Source: Streptomyces phaeoluteigriseus (lineage in GTDB: Bacteria > Actinomycetota > Actinomycetes > Streptomycetales > Streptomycetaceae). From it: a stretch of DNA of 36,747 bases. Below the pieces are notes generated by a model. The model did not search any database and was not told the DNA's origin. It saw nothing but the letters and a program-made list of their open reading frames with translations. Below are positions 9,062 through 20,825 of the stretch, in pieces. Position numbers and translations under genes: made by a program. Location of the stretch: NCBI RefSeq assembly GCF_001896135.2, contig NZ_MPOH02000019.1, positions 571,842 through 608,588 on the forward strand. The letters run 5' to 3'. Numbering within the stretch: position 1 is the stretch's first letter; every line of letters begins with the position of its first letter.

Positions 9062-9999
9062 ATGACCCTCTGCCTGCTCCTGTTGAGCGTCGTCGCCCTG
9101 ACCGCCGCCGTGCCGGTCCCGCGTGCGCTGACCCGGGCCGAGTGGCCCGAGCGGGAGCCGGTGGTCGCCCTGTGGGTGTGGCAGTGCCTGGTCGCCACGG
9201 TGCTGCTGTGCTGTCTGACGGCGCTGGTCCTGGGGGCCGCCGCCGTCTTCCACACCGTCCGCACCCAGGTCTTCGCCCCCGCTCCGCCCGGCGTGACGGA
9301 GGCCTACGACCTCTCCACCGCCCCCCTGTGGGCGACGGTCCTCACGCTGCTGCTGGCCTGCGGGGCCGCCTGGACCACCGCCATGCTCGCCCGCGAGCTG
9401 GTCGAGACCCGCAGCGCCGCGGCCAGACCCGCGCCCACCTGCGCGAACGCGCCCCCGACCTGCCTGCGGGGCTGCCGTCCGCCCGAGGCCCTCTCCTCGT
9501 GCTGGAGGACGAGTACCCGGACGCCTGGTGGATGCCCGGCCACCCGCCCCAGCTGATCGTGACCACCGGTGCCCTGCACCGCCTCACCTCCCGTCAGATG
9601 GACGCGGTCCTCACCCATGAACGGGGGCACGCCCGCGCCCACCACGACTGGCTGCTGCACCTGTCGACGGCCCTGGCGACCGGCTTCCCGCGCGTCCCGC
9701 TGTTCGCCCACTTCTGCGACCAGACCCACCGCCTGGTCGAACTCTCCGCCGACGACACCGCGTCCCGCCGCTGCGGTCACCTCACGACGGCCCTGGCACT
9801 GATCGAGCTGAACCAGCACCGAGGCGTCCTGTCCTGCGCGTCCTCCCACCGCCTCCTGGGCGAACGCGTGGACCGCCTCCTCCAGCCGCCCCCGCGGCTG
9901 CTGCGCCGGCACCGGGCTCTGACGACGACCGTGGCGGCGCTGGTCCCTCTCCTCCCGCTGCTGATCACCTTCGCCCCGGGCCTGACCGCCCTGGCCTGA
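9062..9999 (+). CDS. M56/M48-type membrane zinc metallopeptidase, frameshifted mid-gene
   Basis: Integral-membrane peptidase related to BlaR1/HtpX-like M56 and M48 proteins, about 312 residues after correction. The order is: a hydrophobic N-terminal helix (MTLCLLLLSVVALTAAVPVP), two more helices near residues 40-60 and 85-110, the zinc motif HERGH within MDAVLTHERGHARAHHDW, a downstream ELSADDTASRR (third zinc ligand region), and a C-terminal helix ALVPLLPLLITFAP. The helices and the zinc motif are in different frames. One missing C near 9423 joins ARELVETRSAAA to QTRAHLRERAPDL. M56 genes often sit next to a BlaI-type repressor, but none is adjacent here. Start ATG 9062 (GTG 9056 possible) has GGAG upstream. 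Confidence 0.8.
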
Positions 10000-10001
10000 G
10001 C

Positions 10002-10035
10002 GCCGGCCAGCGACTGAGCACCGACCTGGGCCGGC
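10002..10035 (+). terminator. Possible hairpin terminator after the M56 peptidase
   Basis: Inverted repeat GCCGGCC (10002-10008) and GGCCGGC (10029-10035) with a 20-nt loop, directly after the TGA at 9997-9999. There is no T tract, as is usual in Streptomyces. Confidence 0.4.
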
Positions 10036-10083
10036 TCCCGCCCCGGCGATCCCCGGCCGCCCGCGCCCAGCCCCCTGTCTCCG

Positions 10084-10162
10084 GTGCACCCGGTCCCTGT
10101 ATCGGGTGCAACCGGTCCCTGTATCGGGTGCAACCGGTCCCTGTATCGGGTGCACCCGGTCC

Positions 10163-10165
<3 letters not shown>
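10084..10165. repeat. 22-bp tandem repeat at a convergent gene junction
   Basis: The unit GGTCCCTGTATCGGGTGCAA occurs three times almost perfectly, followed by a degenerate fourth copy that runs into the recQ stop codon. Each unit can pair CCC with GGG around TGTATC, giving a string of small hairpins between the M56 peptidase and recQ. Confidence 0.9.
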
Positions 10166-12217
<2,052 letters not shown>

Positions 12218-12410
12218 CGTCCCGTCCCCCGTACGTCGTCCCTCGACCACTGCGTCCACGATAGGGGTCCGGACCGACACCGCCGGAGTTATCCACAGGC
12301 TCGGGGTGAGCGGCCGTCCACAGAACGCCGCGATCGCACAGGCGACCGAGCGCGAGCGCCCGCCGCACATGCGCGCAGCAGAACACCCTCCGTCCCCGCT
12401 CGGCGCACAC

Positions 12411-12450
12411 GACGGACCCCGGTTCCCTCCGCGGGAAACCGGGGCCCGTC
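12411..12450 (-). terminator. Strong hairpin terminator of the nuo operon
   Basis: On + GACGGACCCCGGTTCCC (12411-12427) pairs with GGGAAACCGGGGCCCGTC (12433-12450) around a 5-nt loop, a long GC-rich stem starting 17 nt after the nuoN stop codon. No T run; it probably insulates nuo from recQ. Confidence 0.75.
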
Positions 12451-12466
12451 GCACAAGATCCGCAGG

Positions 12467-14115
12467 TCAGCGCACGAAAACCCCCGCCTGGCCGGCCAGG
12501 TCCAGGAAGTACTGCGGCGCCACGCCGAGCACCAGGGTGACGGCCACGCCCACCGCGATCGTCGTCATCGTCAGGGGCGACGGGACGGCGACGGTGGGGC
12601 CCTCGGGCCGCGGCTCGCTGAAGAACATCAGGACGATGACGCGGATGTAGAAGAACGCGGCGATCGCCGACGAGATCACACCGACCACGACCAGTGGCGC
12701 CGCTCCGCCCTCCGCCGCCGCCTTGAACACGGCGAACTTCCCGGCGAACCCGGAGGTCAGCGGAATGCCGGCGAAGGCCAGCAGGAACACCGCGAACACG
12801 GCCGCCACCAACGGCGACCGGCGGCCGAGCCCCGCCCACTTGGACAGGTGCGTCGCCTCCCCTCCGGCGTCCCGCACCAGCGTCACCACCGCGAACGCGC
12901 CGATCGTCACGAACGAGTACGCGGCCAGGTAGAAGAGGACGGACGAGACACCGTCCGGCGTGGTCGCGATGACACCCGCAAGGATGAATCCCGCGTGCGC
13001 GATCGACGAGTACGCCAGCAGCCGCTTGATGTCGGTCTGGGTGATGGCGACGATCGCGCCGCCCAGCATGGTGACGACCGCGACGCCCCACATGACCGGC
13101 CGCCAGTCCCAGCGCAGGCCCGGCAGCACGACGTACAGGAGCCGCAGCAGGGCTCCGAAGGCGCCACCTTGGTGGCGGCGGCCATGAAGCCGGTGACGGG
13201 CGTCGGTGCGCCCTGGTAGACGTCCGGCGTCCACATGTGGAACGGCACGGCACCCACCTTGAACAGCAGCCCCATGACGATCATCGCGGCGCCGATGAGC
13301 AGCAGCGCGTCGTTGCCCATCGTGTCCGCGAGGGCCGGGCTGACGTTGGTGACCGTGCCGTCGACGACCTGCGCGATCGTCGCGTACGACACCGAGCCGG
13401 CGTACCCGTACAGGAGGGCGATGCCGAACAGGGTGAACGCCGAGGCGAAGGAGCCGAGCAGGAAGTACTTGACCGCGGCCTCCTGCGACAGGAGCCGCTT
13501 GCGGCGGGCCAGCGCGCACAGCAGGTACAGCGGCAGCGAGAAGACTTCCAGGGCGATGAAGAGGGTCAGCAGGTCGTTGGCCGCCGGGAAGACCAGCATG
13601 CCCGCGACCGCGAACAGCAGCAGCGGGAAGACCTCGGTGGTGGTGAAGCCCGCCTTGACCGCGGCCTTCTCGCTGTCACTGCCCGGCACGGAAGCGGCCT
13701 GGGCGGCGAAGGAGTCGACGCGGTTGCCGTGCGTCTCCGGGTCGAGTCGCCGTTCGGCGAAGGTGAACAGGCCCACCAGGGCGGACAGCAGGATCGTGCC
13801 CTGGAGGAACAGGGCCGGTCCGTCGACCGCGATCGCGCCCATCGCCGCGATGTGTGCCTTGGTGGTGCCGTACCCGTCCGCCGCCAGCGCGACCACCGCG
13901 GCGAACGCGGCGACCAGGGCGACGACGGAGACGAACAGTTGGGTGTGGTAGCGGGATTTGCGCGGCACGAATGCCTCGACCAGGATCCCGACGACGGCCG
14001 CGCCCACGACGATCAGTGTGGGCGACAGCTGGGCGTATTCGATCTTCGGCGCGTCGATCTTCGAGATCGGGTCGGCCGCGGTTGTCCACAGGCTGTGGAC
14101 GACTGCTGTACTCAC
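12467..14115 (-). CDS. nuoN: NADH-quinone oxidoreductase subunit N, frameshifted
   Basis: Antiporter-like proton-pumping membrane subunit of complex I, last gene of the operon. The N-terminal part has FVSVVALVAAFAAVVALA and FKVGAVPFHMWTPDVYQG (conserved His/Trp segment of the channel). The C-terminal part has ITQTDIKRLLAYSSIAHAGF with the conserved lysine-bearing helix. The two are in different frames. One missing C at about 13168 (GTGGCGCC for GTGGCCGCC) joins MAAATKV to AAFGALLRLLYVVLPG and gives 549 residues, normal for NuoN. GTG 14115 overlaps the nuoM stop (GTGA). The N-terminus lies over an inverted pair of DnaA-box-like sequences. I regard it as an intact gene with a sequence error. 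Confidence 0.9.
14082..14102. other. Inverted pair of DnaA-box-like sequences at the nuoN start
   Basis: TTGTCCACA (14082-14090) and TGTGGACGA (14094-14102) face each other across 3 nt. The first equals the Streptomyces DnaA-box consensus, the second has one mismatch. The DNA codes the nuoN N-terminus, so this may be coincidence. Confidence 0.35.
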
Positions 14116-15683
14116 TTGGCCGCCTCCACCTCGGGCTGGGGGTCCTTCTCGTGTACGTCGGACAGCGTCTGTTTGACCGCCGGGTCGACGATGTCCGTGA
14201 CGGGCTTCGGGTAGACGCCCAGGAAGATCAGCACAGCGATCAACGGGGCGACGACCAGCAGCTCACGCGCGCGCAGGTCCGGCATCGCGGCGACCTCGGG
14301 TTTGACGGGACCGGTCATCGTCCTCTGGTAGAGGACGAGGGTGTAGAGCGCGGCGAGGACGATGCCGAAGGTGGCGATGATCCCGATCACCGGATAGCGG
14401 GAGAACGTCCCGGCCAGGACCAGGAACTCGCTCACGAACGGCGCCAGTCCCGGCAGCGACAGGGTGGCGAGGCCACCGATCAGGAAGGTGCCGGCGAGCA
14501 CGGGTGCGACCTTCTGCACACCGCCGTAGTCGGCGATGAGCCGCGAGCCGCGCCGCGAGATCAGGAAGCCGGCGACCAGCATCAGAGCGGCCGTCGAGAT
14601 GCCGTGGTTGACCATGTAGAGCGTCGCGCCGGACTGGCCCTGGCTGGTCATCGCGAAGATGCCCATGATGATGAAGCCGAAGTGCGAGATCGACGCGTAC
14701 GCCACCAGCCGTTTGATGTCCCGCTGCCCGACGGCGAGCAGCGCGCCGTAGATGATGCTGATCAGGGCGAGGACGAGGATCGCGGGCGTCGCCCACTTGC
14801 TGGCCTCCGGGAAGAGCTGGAGGCAGAAGCGGAGCATCGCGAAGGTGCCGACCTTGTCGACGACGGCCGTGATGAGGACGGCGACCGGAGTGGTGGCCTC
14901 CCCCATGGCGTTGGGCAGCCAGGTGTGGAGCGGCCACAGCGGCGCCTTCACGGCGAAGGCCAGGAAGAAGCCCAGGAACAGCCAGCGTTCGGTGTTCGTC
15001 GCCATGTCGAGCGAGCCGTTGGCGCGGGCCTCGGCGATCTCCGTCAGCGAGAAGTTCCCCGCGACCACGTACAGGCCGATCACCGCGGCCAGCATGATCA
15101 GTCCGCCGGCCAGGTTGTAGAGCAGGAACTTCACGGCCGCGTACGACCGTTGGGTGGCCGCCGTCTCCTCGCCGTGCTGGTGGGCCCGGTCCCCGAAGCC
15201 GCCGATGAGGAAGTACATCGGGATCAGCATGGCTTCGAAGAAGATGTAGAAGAGGAAGACGTCGGTGGCCTCGAAGGAGATGATCACCATCGCCTCGACG
15301 GCGAGGATCAGGGCGAAGAAGCCCTGCGTCGGCCGCCACCGCTTGTTGCCGGTCTCCAGCGGGTCGGCGTCGTGCCAGCCCGCGAGGATGATGAACGGGA
15401 TCAGCAGCGCGGTGAGCGCGATGAGCGCCACCGCGATGCCGTCCACGCCGAGTTCGTACCGGACGCCGAACTCGGCGATCCAGGAGCGGGACTCGGTGAG
15501 CTGGTAGCGGTCGCCGTCCGGGTCGAAACGGACCAGGACGACGATCGCCAGGACGAGCGTGGCGAGCGAGAACAGCAGCGCCAGCACCTTGGCGGCGTCG
15601 CGCCGCGCGGCCGGGACGGCGGCCGTGGCGATCGCCCCGATCGCGGGGAGCACCGCCGTCGCTGTCAGCAGAGGAAAGGACAT
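14112..15683 (-). CDS. nuoM: NADH-quinone oxidoreductase subunit M
   Basis: Antiporter-like membrane subunit of complex I, 523 residues, about 14 helices. Conserved features include LGVDGIAVALIALTALLIP, SFEATDVFLFYIFFEAMLIP with the essential Glu, KAPLWPLHTWLPNAMGEA with its channel Lys and His, and QRDIKRLVAYASISHFGF. The reading frame is uninterrupted. ATG 15683 lies 5 nt after the nuoL stop, with only a weak GAGGGCGG upstream, so translation probably depends on coupling to nuoL. Its stop overlaps the nuoN start. Confidence 0.97.
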   Translation of the reverse strand: MSFPLLTATAVLPAIGAIATAAVPAARRDAAKVLALLFSLATLVLAIVVLVRFDPDGDRYQLTESRSWIAEFGVRYELGVDGIAVALIALTALLIPFIILAGWHDADPLETGNKRWRPTQGFFALILAVEAMVIISFEATDVFLFYIFFEAMLIPMYFLIGGFGDRAHQHGEETAATQRSYAAVKFLLYNLAGGLIMLAAVIGLYVVAGNFSLTEIAEARANGSLDMATNTERWLFLGFFLAFAVKAPLWPLHTWLPNAMGEATTPVAVLITAVVDKVGTFAMLRFCLQLFPEASKWATPAILVLALISIIYGALLAVGQRDIKRLVAYASISHFGFIIMGIFAMTSQGQSGATLYMVNHGISTAALMLVAGFLISRRGSRLIADYGGVQKVAPVLAGTFLIGGLATLSLPGLAPFVSEFLVLAGTFSRYPVIGIIATFGIVLAALYTLVLYQRTMTGPVKPEVAAMPDLRARELLVVAPLIAVLIFLGVYPKPVTDIVDPAVKQTLSDVHEKDPQPEVEAAK

Positions 15684-15688
15684 CGGTA

Positions 15689-17680
15689 TCAGACCGCCCT
15701 CATCAGCAGGGTCGCGGCGATGAGGATCGCCACACCTCCGAACATCGAGACCGCGTAGGACCGCGCGTAGCCGTTCTGGAGCTTGCGCATGCGCCCGGAG
15801 AGACCGCCGACCGAGGCCGCCGTGCCGTTGACGACGCCGTCGACCAGGGTGTGGTCGACGTACACCAGGGACCGCGTGAGGTGCTCGCCGCCGCGGACCA
15901 GGACGACGTGGTTGAAGTCGTCCTGGAGGAGGTCGCGCCGGGCGGCCCTGGTGAGCAGGGACCCGCGTGGGGCGACGACCGGGACGGGGCGGCGGCCGTA
16001 CTGGACGTAGGCGACGGCGACGCCGATCACCAGGACCACCATGGTGGCCAGGGTGACGGTCAGGGCGCTGACCGGGGGGTGCCCGTGGCTGTGGCCCGTG
16101 ACGGGCTCCAGCCAGTGCAGGAACCGGTCGCCGATGCTGAAGAACCCGCCCGCGAAGACCGATCCGAAGGCCAGCACGATCATCGGGATCGTCATGGACT
16201 TCGGGGACTCGTGCGGGTGCGGTTCCCCCGTCGCGGCGGCGGCATGACCGGATGCGGCCGCGCCACCCTGCGCGGCGGCGGGCTCGGCGCTCGGTGCCTC
16301 CGGGGAGCGGGTGGGTTGGTTCTTCCAACGCTCCTCGCCGAAGAACGTCATCAGCATCACGCGCGTCATGTAGTACGCCGTGATGGCCGCGCCCAGCAGC
16401 GCGCAGCCGCCGAGGATCCAGCCCTCGGTGCCGCCCTTGGCGAAGGCCGCCTCGATGATCTTGTCCTTGGAGAAGAAGCCGGACAGACCGGGGAAGCCGA
16501 TGATGGCGAGGTAGCCGAGGCCGAAGGTGATGAACGTGACCGGCATGTACTTGCGCAGGCCGCCGTACTTGCGCATGTCGACCTCGTCGTTCATGCCGTG
16601 CATGACGGAGCCGGCGCCGAGGAACAGGCCCGCCTTGAAGAAGCCGTGCGTCACGAGGTGCATGATCGCGAAGACGTAGCCGATGGGGCCGAGGCCGGCG
16701 GCCAGCACCATGTAGCCGATCTGCGACATGGTCGAACCGGCCAGGGCCTTCTTGATGTCGTCCTTCGCGCAACCGACGATCGCACCGAACAGGAGCGTGA
16801 CGGCGCCGACGACGGTGACGACGAGCTGTGCGTCGGGCGCCAGGTTGAAGATCGCGGCCGAGCGGACGATCAGGTAGACGCCCGCGGTCACCATCGTGGC
16901 CGCGTGGATGAGGGCCGAGACGGGGGTCGGGCCTTCCATGGCGTCCCCGAGCCAGGACTGCAACGGCACCTGGGCGGACTTGCCGCAGGCCGCGAGCAGC
17001 AGCATCAGGGCGATGCCGGTGAGCGTGGCCTCGGAAGCGCCTGTGACGACTCCCGGCTCCTCGTGCGTGCCGAGGAGGGGGCCGAAGGCGAAGGTGCCGA
17101 AGGTGGTGAACATCAGCATGATGGCGATCGACAGGCCCACGTCGCCGACGCGGTTGACCAGGAAGGCCTTCTTCGCGGCGGTGGCGGCGCTGGGCTTGTG
17201 CTGCCAGAAGCCGATCAGCAGGTAGGAGGCGAGACCGACGCCCTCCCAGCCGACGTACAGCAGCAGGTAGTTGTCGGCGAGGACCAGGAGGAGCATCGCC
17301 GCCAGGAACAGGTTCAGGTAGCCGAAGAAGCGGCGGCGGCGCTCGTCGTGCTCCATGTACCCCATCGAGTACAGGTGGATCAGCGAGCCGACGCCCGTGA
17401 TCAGCAGCACGAACGTCATCGACAACTGGTCGAGGTGGAAGGCGACGTCCGCCTGGAAGCCCTCCACCGGGATCCAGCTGAACAGGTGTTGCGTGAGCGT
17501 CCGGTCTTCGGCGTCCTTGCCGAGCAGGTCGGCGAAGAGGACCAGGCCGATCACGAAGGAGACGGCCGCGAACAGGGTGCCGAGCCAGTGGCCGACGGCA
17601 TCGAGCCGCCGGCCACCGACCAGGAGGACGGCCGCTCCGAGCAGGGGCGCCGCGATCAGCAGCGCGATCAGGTTCTCCAC
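15689..17680 (-). CDS. nuoL: NADH-quinone oxidoreductase subunit L
   Basis: Largest antiporter-like subunit of complex I (663 residues), at the tip of the membrane arm, with the long lateral helix at its C-terminus. Visible motifs are FHLDQLSMTFVLLITGVGSL, YVGWEGVGLASYLLIGFW, KSAQVPLQSWLGDAMEGPTP with the channel Lys, and ATMVTAGVYLIVR. The loop around residues 470-515 is a Pro/Ala/His-rich, probably disordered insertion common in actinobacteria. GTG 17680 is preceded by GGAAG at good spacing, 15 nt after the nuoK stop. Confidence 0.97.
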   Translation of the reverse strand: MENLIALLIAAPLLGAAVLLVGGRRLDAVGHWLGTLFAAVSFVIGLVLFADLLGKDAEDRTLTQHLFSWIPVEGFQADVAFHLDQLSMTFVLLITGVGSLIHLYSMGYMEHDERRRRFFGYLNLFLAAMLLLVLADNYLLLYVGWEGVGLASYLLIGFWQHKPSAATAAKKAFLVNRVGDVGLSIAIMLMFTTFGTFAFGPLLGTHEEPGVVTGASEATLTGIALMLLLAACGKSAQVPLQSWLGDAMEGPTPVSALIHAATMVTAGVYLIVRSAAIFNLAPDAQLVVTVVGAVTLLFGAIVGCAKDDIKKALAGSTMSQIGYMVLAAGLGPIGYVFAIMHLVTHGFFKAGLFLGAGSVMHGMNDEVDMRKYGGLRKYMPVTFITFGLGYLAIIGFPGLSGFFSKDKIIEAAFAKGGTEGWILGGCALLGAAITAYYMTRVMLMTFFGEERWKNQPTRSPEAPSAEPAAAQGGAAASGHAAAATGEPHPHESPKSMTIPMIVLAFGSVFAGGFFSIGDRFLHWLEPVTGHSHGHPPVSALTVTLATMVVLVIGVAVAYVQYGRRPVPVVAPRGSLLTRAARRDLLQDDFNHVVLVRGGEHLTRSLVYVDHTLVDGVVNGTAASVGGLSGRMRKLQNGYARSYAVSMFGGVAILIAATLLMRAV

Positions 17681-17695
17681 GATTCTTCCGACCCC

Positions 17696-17995
17696 TTACA
17701 GCTTCATCAGGCTGGCGTCGTCGACCGAGGCCGAGTGGCGGGAACGGAACAGCGACACGATGATCGCGAGTCCCACCACGACCTCCGCTGCGGCGACGAC
17801 CATCGTGAAGAAGGCGATGATCTGCCCGTCGAGATTGCCGTGCATGCGGGAGAAGGCGACGAGCGCGAGATTGCACGCGTTGAGCATCAGCTCGATGCAC
17901 ATGAACACGACGATCGCGTTGCGCCTGACCAGGACGCCCGTCGCGCCGATCGTGAACAGCAGGGCGGCGAGATAGAGGTAGTTGACGGGGTTCAC
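17696..17995 (-). CDS. nuoK: NADH-quinone oxidoreductase subunit K
   Basis: Small three-helix proton-channel subunit of complex I, 99 residues, the typical size. The conserved glutamates lie in VVFMCIELMLNACNLALV and MVVAAAEVVVGLAIIVSLFR. GTG 17995 overlaps the nuoJ stop (GTGA). Confidence 0.97.
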   Translation of the reverse strand: MNPVNYLYLAALLFTIGATGVLVRRNAIVVFMCIELMLNACNLALVAFSRMHGNLDGQIIAFFTMVVAAAEVVVGLAIIVSLFRSRHSASVDDASLMKL

Positions 17996-18833
17996 TTCGA
18001 CGCCTCCTCGGCCCGCTTGAAGGGAGGCGGCTCGATCGGGGTGCGGTCCAGGCGCTCCTCTGCGCGCTGCTCCAGCGCCTTGAGGTCGTTGAGCGCCTCG
18101 GCGGACACGTCCCGGATCTGGCCGCGTTCCCGCAGCGTCTTGCTGACGGTGAGTTCCGACGGGGTGCCGTCGGGCAGCAGGCCGGCGATGTCCACGGCGT
18201 TGTGCCGCGCGTACACGCCGGGCGCCGGCAGCGGCGGCAGGTGGACGCCCTCGCGGACGCGCTGCTCGGACATCTCACGTTGCGTCAGCGCCCGCTCGGT
18301 GCGCTCGCGGTGGGTGAGCACCATGGCGCCGACGGCGGCCGTGATGAGCAGGGCGCCGGTGATCTCGAAGGCGAAGACGTACTTGGTGAAGATGAGGGCC
18401 GCGAGGCCCTCCACATTGCCGCCCGCGTTGCCTCGGCGAGGCCGCCGAACTCCGTCAGGGAGGCGTTGCCGATGCCGGCGACCAGCAGGATCCCGAAGCC
18501 GAGGCCGCAGACGAGGGCCAGCCAGCGCTGGCCCTTGATGGTCTCCGTCAGGGAGTCCGCGGCGGTGACACCGACGAGCATCACCACGAACAGGAACAGC
18601 ATCATGATCGCGCCGGTGTAGACGACGATCTGCACGACGCCCAGGAAGTAGGCGCCGTTGGCGAGGTAGAACACCGCGAGGATGATCATGGTTCCGGCGA
18701 GGCAGAGCGCGCTGTGCACGGCCCTCTTCATGAAGACGGTGCACAGGGCGCCGATCACCGCGACGGTGCCCAGCACCCAGAACTGGAACGCCTCGCCGGT
18801 GGAGGTGGAGTAGGCGGCGAGCTGTGCGCTCAT
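17992..18833 (-). CDS. nuoJ: NADH-quinone oxidoreductase subunit J, frameshifted
   Basis: Five-helix membrane subunit of complex I. The first frame encodes FWVLGTVAVIGALCTVFM, ALCLAGTMIILAVFYLANG and the conserved VVQIVVYTGAIMMLFLFVVM. It then breaks, and the fifth helix (VFAFEITGALLITAAVGAMV) is in the next frame. One missing C near 18430 (GAGGCAACG for GAGGCCAACG) joins GGLAEA to NAGGNVEGLAALIF and gives 280 residues. The tail after helix 5 is a long charged cytoplasmic extension (REMSEQRVREGVHLPPLP and on), as in other actinobacterial NuoJ. ATG 18833 overlaps the nuoI stop (ATGA). Likely intact in the organism. Confidence 0.9.
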
Positions 18834-19471
18834 CGGCCGATCACCTCCCCGGCGGCGGGCTCGTCCTCGCCGAACGTGGAGGCGGCCTCCTGCGGAACCT
18901 CGCCCTTGGTGAGGGCGACCTGCCGCTCCGTGCCGGGCGCGGCCTCGGTCACCAGGCCCCGGTAGTAGTCCTGTTCGTCCATGCCGGGGTAGATGGCGTG
19001 CGGGGCGTCGACCATGCCCTCGTCCAGGCCGGCGAGCAACTGCTCCTTGGTGAAGATCAGGTTGGCGCGGCTGCTGTCGGCCAGTTCGAACTCGTTGGTC
19101 ATCGTCAACGCGCGCGTGGGGCACGCCTCGATGCACAGGCCGCACAGGATGCAGCGGGCGTAGTTGATCTGGTAGACGCGCCCGTACCGCTCGCCCGGCG
19201 AGTAACGCTCCTCCTCGGTGTTGTCCGCTCCCTCGACGTAGATCGCGTCGGCGGGGCAGGCCCAGGCGCACAGCTCGCAGCCGACGCACTTCTCCAGGCC
19301 GTCCGGATGGCGGTTGAGCTGGTGCCGTCCGTGGAACCGCGGAGCGGTGGTCTTCTCCTGCTCGGGATACTGCTCGGTGAGCCGCTTCTTGAACATGGCC
19401 TTGAAGGTCACGCCGAAGCCGGCTACCGGGTTCTGGAAACCGGGTTTGGTCTCCTTGGGCTCCTCAGCCAT
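18830..19471 (-). CDS. nuoI: NADH-quinone oxidoreductase subunit I (two 4Fe-4S)
   Basis: Ferredoxin-like subunit of the peripheral arm, 213 residues, holding clusters N6a and N6b. The two CxxCxxCxxxCP motifs are CVGCELCAWACP (residues 62-73) and CILCGLCIEACP (107-118). The C-terminal tail of about 70 residues is actinobacterial in style. I chose ATG 19471 (MAEEPKETK) because AAAGGAGG lies 7 nt upstream; the frame is open further upstream only into nuoH. It overlaps the nuoH stop by 8 nt. Confidence 0.96.
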   Translation of the reverse strand: MAEEPKETKPGFQNPVAGFGVTFKAMFKKRLTEQYPEQEKTTAPRFHGRHQLNRHPDGLEKCVGCELCAWACPADAIYVEGADNTEEERYSPGERYGRVYQINYARCILCGLCIEACPTRALTMTNEFELADSSRANLIFTKEQLLAGLDEGMVDAPHAIYPGMDEQDYYRGLVTEAAPGTERQVALTKGEVPQEAASTFGEDEPAAGEVIGR

Positions 19472-20825
19472 CGGACGCCTCCTTTCCATCCAGCGATCCG
19501 TCACTCTGAGTATCGGGCCCACCACTGACAATCAGCTCCCGCTCCCGGCGCGAGGGGCGCCTGGGCACCGGCGGCAGCTCCTGTCCCGGCATCGGCGGTA
19601 CGGGGAATCCGCCCGCCATCGGGTCGAATTCGGCGGGCTCCGCCGGGGCCTGCTCCTCCTTGCCGCGGTCGCGGAACATGTCCGCGATGAAGGAGAGCAG
19701 CAGCAGGACCAGGACACCGCCGCCGACGTAGAGGGCGATGTCGGCGAAGTCGTAGTTCTCGTTGCGCAGGGTCCGCACGGTCGCGACGAGCATCAGCCAG
19801 GTCACCGAGACCGGGATGAGGACCTTCCAGCCGAGCTTCATCAGCTGGTCGTAGCGGACCCGGGGCAGCGTGCCGCGCAGCCAGATGAAGAAGAACAGCA
19901 GCAACTGCACCTTGACGACGAACCAGAGCATGGGCCACCAGCCGTGGTTCGCGCCCTCCCAGAAGGTGCTGACCGGCCAGGGAGCCCGCCAGCCACCGAG
20001 GAAGAGCGTGGTCGCCACGGCCGAGACCGTCACCATGTTCACGTACTCGGCGAGCATGAACATCGCGAACTTGATCGACGAGTACTCGGTGTTGAAGCCG
20101 CCGACCAGGTCGCCCTCGGACTCCGGCATGTCGAAGGGGGCGCGGTTGGTCTCGCCGACCATCGTGACGATGTAGAGGATGAAGGAGACCGGCAGCAGGA
20201 GGATGTACCAGCGGTCCTGCTGCTGCTCGACGATCGTCGACGTCGACATCGACCCGGAGTAGAGGAACACCGAGGCGAACGCGGCGCCCATCGCGATCTC
20301 GTACGAGATCATCTGCGCGCAGGAACGCAGGCCGCCCAGCAGCGGGTAGGTGGATCCCGAACTCCAGCCCGCCAGGACGATGCCGTAGATGCCGACCGAG
20401 GCGACCGCGAGGATGTAGAGCATCGCGATCGGCAGGTCGGTGAGCTGCATCGTGGTGCGCTGGCCGAAGATCGAGATCTCGTTGCCGGCCGGTCCGAAGG
20501 GGATCACGGCGATCGCCATGAAGGCCGGGATGGCGGCGACGACCGGTGCGAGGACGTACACGACCTTGTCGGCGCGTTTGACGATGAGGTCTTCCTTGAG
20601 CATCAGCTTGATGCCGTCGGCGAGCGACTGGAGCATGCCCCAGGGGCCGTGCCGGTTGGGGCCGATGCGCAGTTGCATCCAGGCGACGACCTTGCGCTCC
20701 CAGACGATGGAGAACAGCACGGTCAGCATCAGGAAGGCGAAGCAGAACACCGCCTTGATGACGACCAGCCACCAGGGGTCGTGGCCGAACATCGAGAGGT
20801 CCTCAGCGGCGAGGTACGGGCTCAT
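19464..20825 (-). CDS. nuoH: NADH-quinone oxidoreductase subunit H
   Basis: Eight-helix membrane subunit that joins the arms and lines the quinone chamber, 453 residues. Conserved: ERKVVAWMQLRIGPNRHGPW, LADGIKLMLKED, SYEIAMGAAF, FDMPESEGDLVGGFNTEYS (quinone-site acidic loop) and RGTLPRVRYDQLM. The C-terminus carries about 75 residues of Pro-rich tail beyond the last helix, longer than in proteobacteria. ATG 20825 has GGAGGGAGAGGC upstream and overlaps the nuoG stop (ATGA). Confidence 0.97.
   Translation of the reverse strand: MSPYLAAEDLSMFGHDPWWLVVIKAVFCFAFLMLTVLFSIVWERKVVAWMQLRIGPNRHGPWGMLQSLADGIKLMLKEDLIVKRADKVVYVLAPVVAAIPAFMAIAVIPFGPAGNEISIFGQRTTMQLTDLPIAMLYILAVASVGIYGIVLAGWSSGSTYPLLGGLRSCAQMISYEIAMGAAFASVFLYSGSMSTSTIVEQQQDRWYILLLPVSFILYIVTMVGETNRAPFDMPESEGDLVGGFNTEYSSIKFAMFMLAEYVNMVTVSAVATTLFLGGWRAPWPVSTFWEGANHGWWPMLWFVVKVQLLLFFFIWLRGTLPRVRYDQLMKLGWKVLIPVSVTWLMLVATVRTLRNENYDFADIALYVGGGVLVLLLLSFIADMFRDRGKEEQAPAEPAEFDPMAGGFPVPPMPGQELPPVPRRPSRRERELIVSGGPDTQSDGSLDGKEASDG

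Noticed and set aside
14112..18278. Very long - frame covering nuoM and sequence antisense or out of frame to nuoL-nuoJ
   Set aside because: Only the part from 15683 encodes NuoM. The rest is an Arg/Pro-rich shadow of nuoL, nuoK and nuoJ, caused by high GC.
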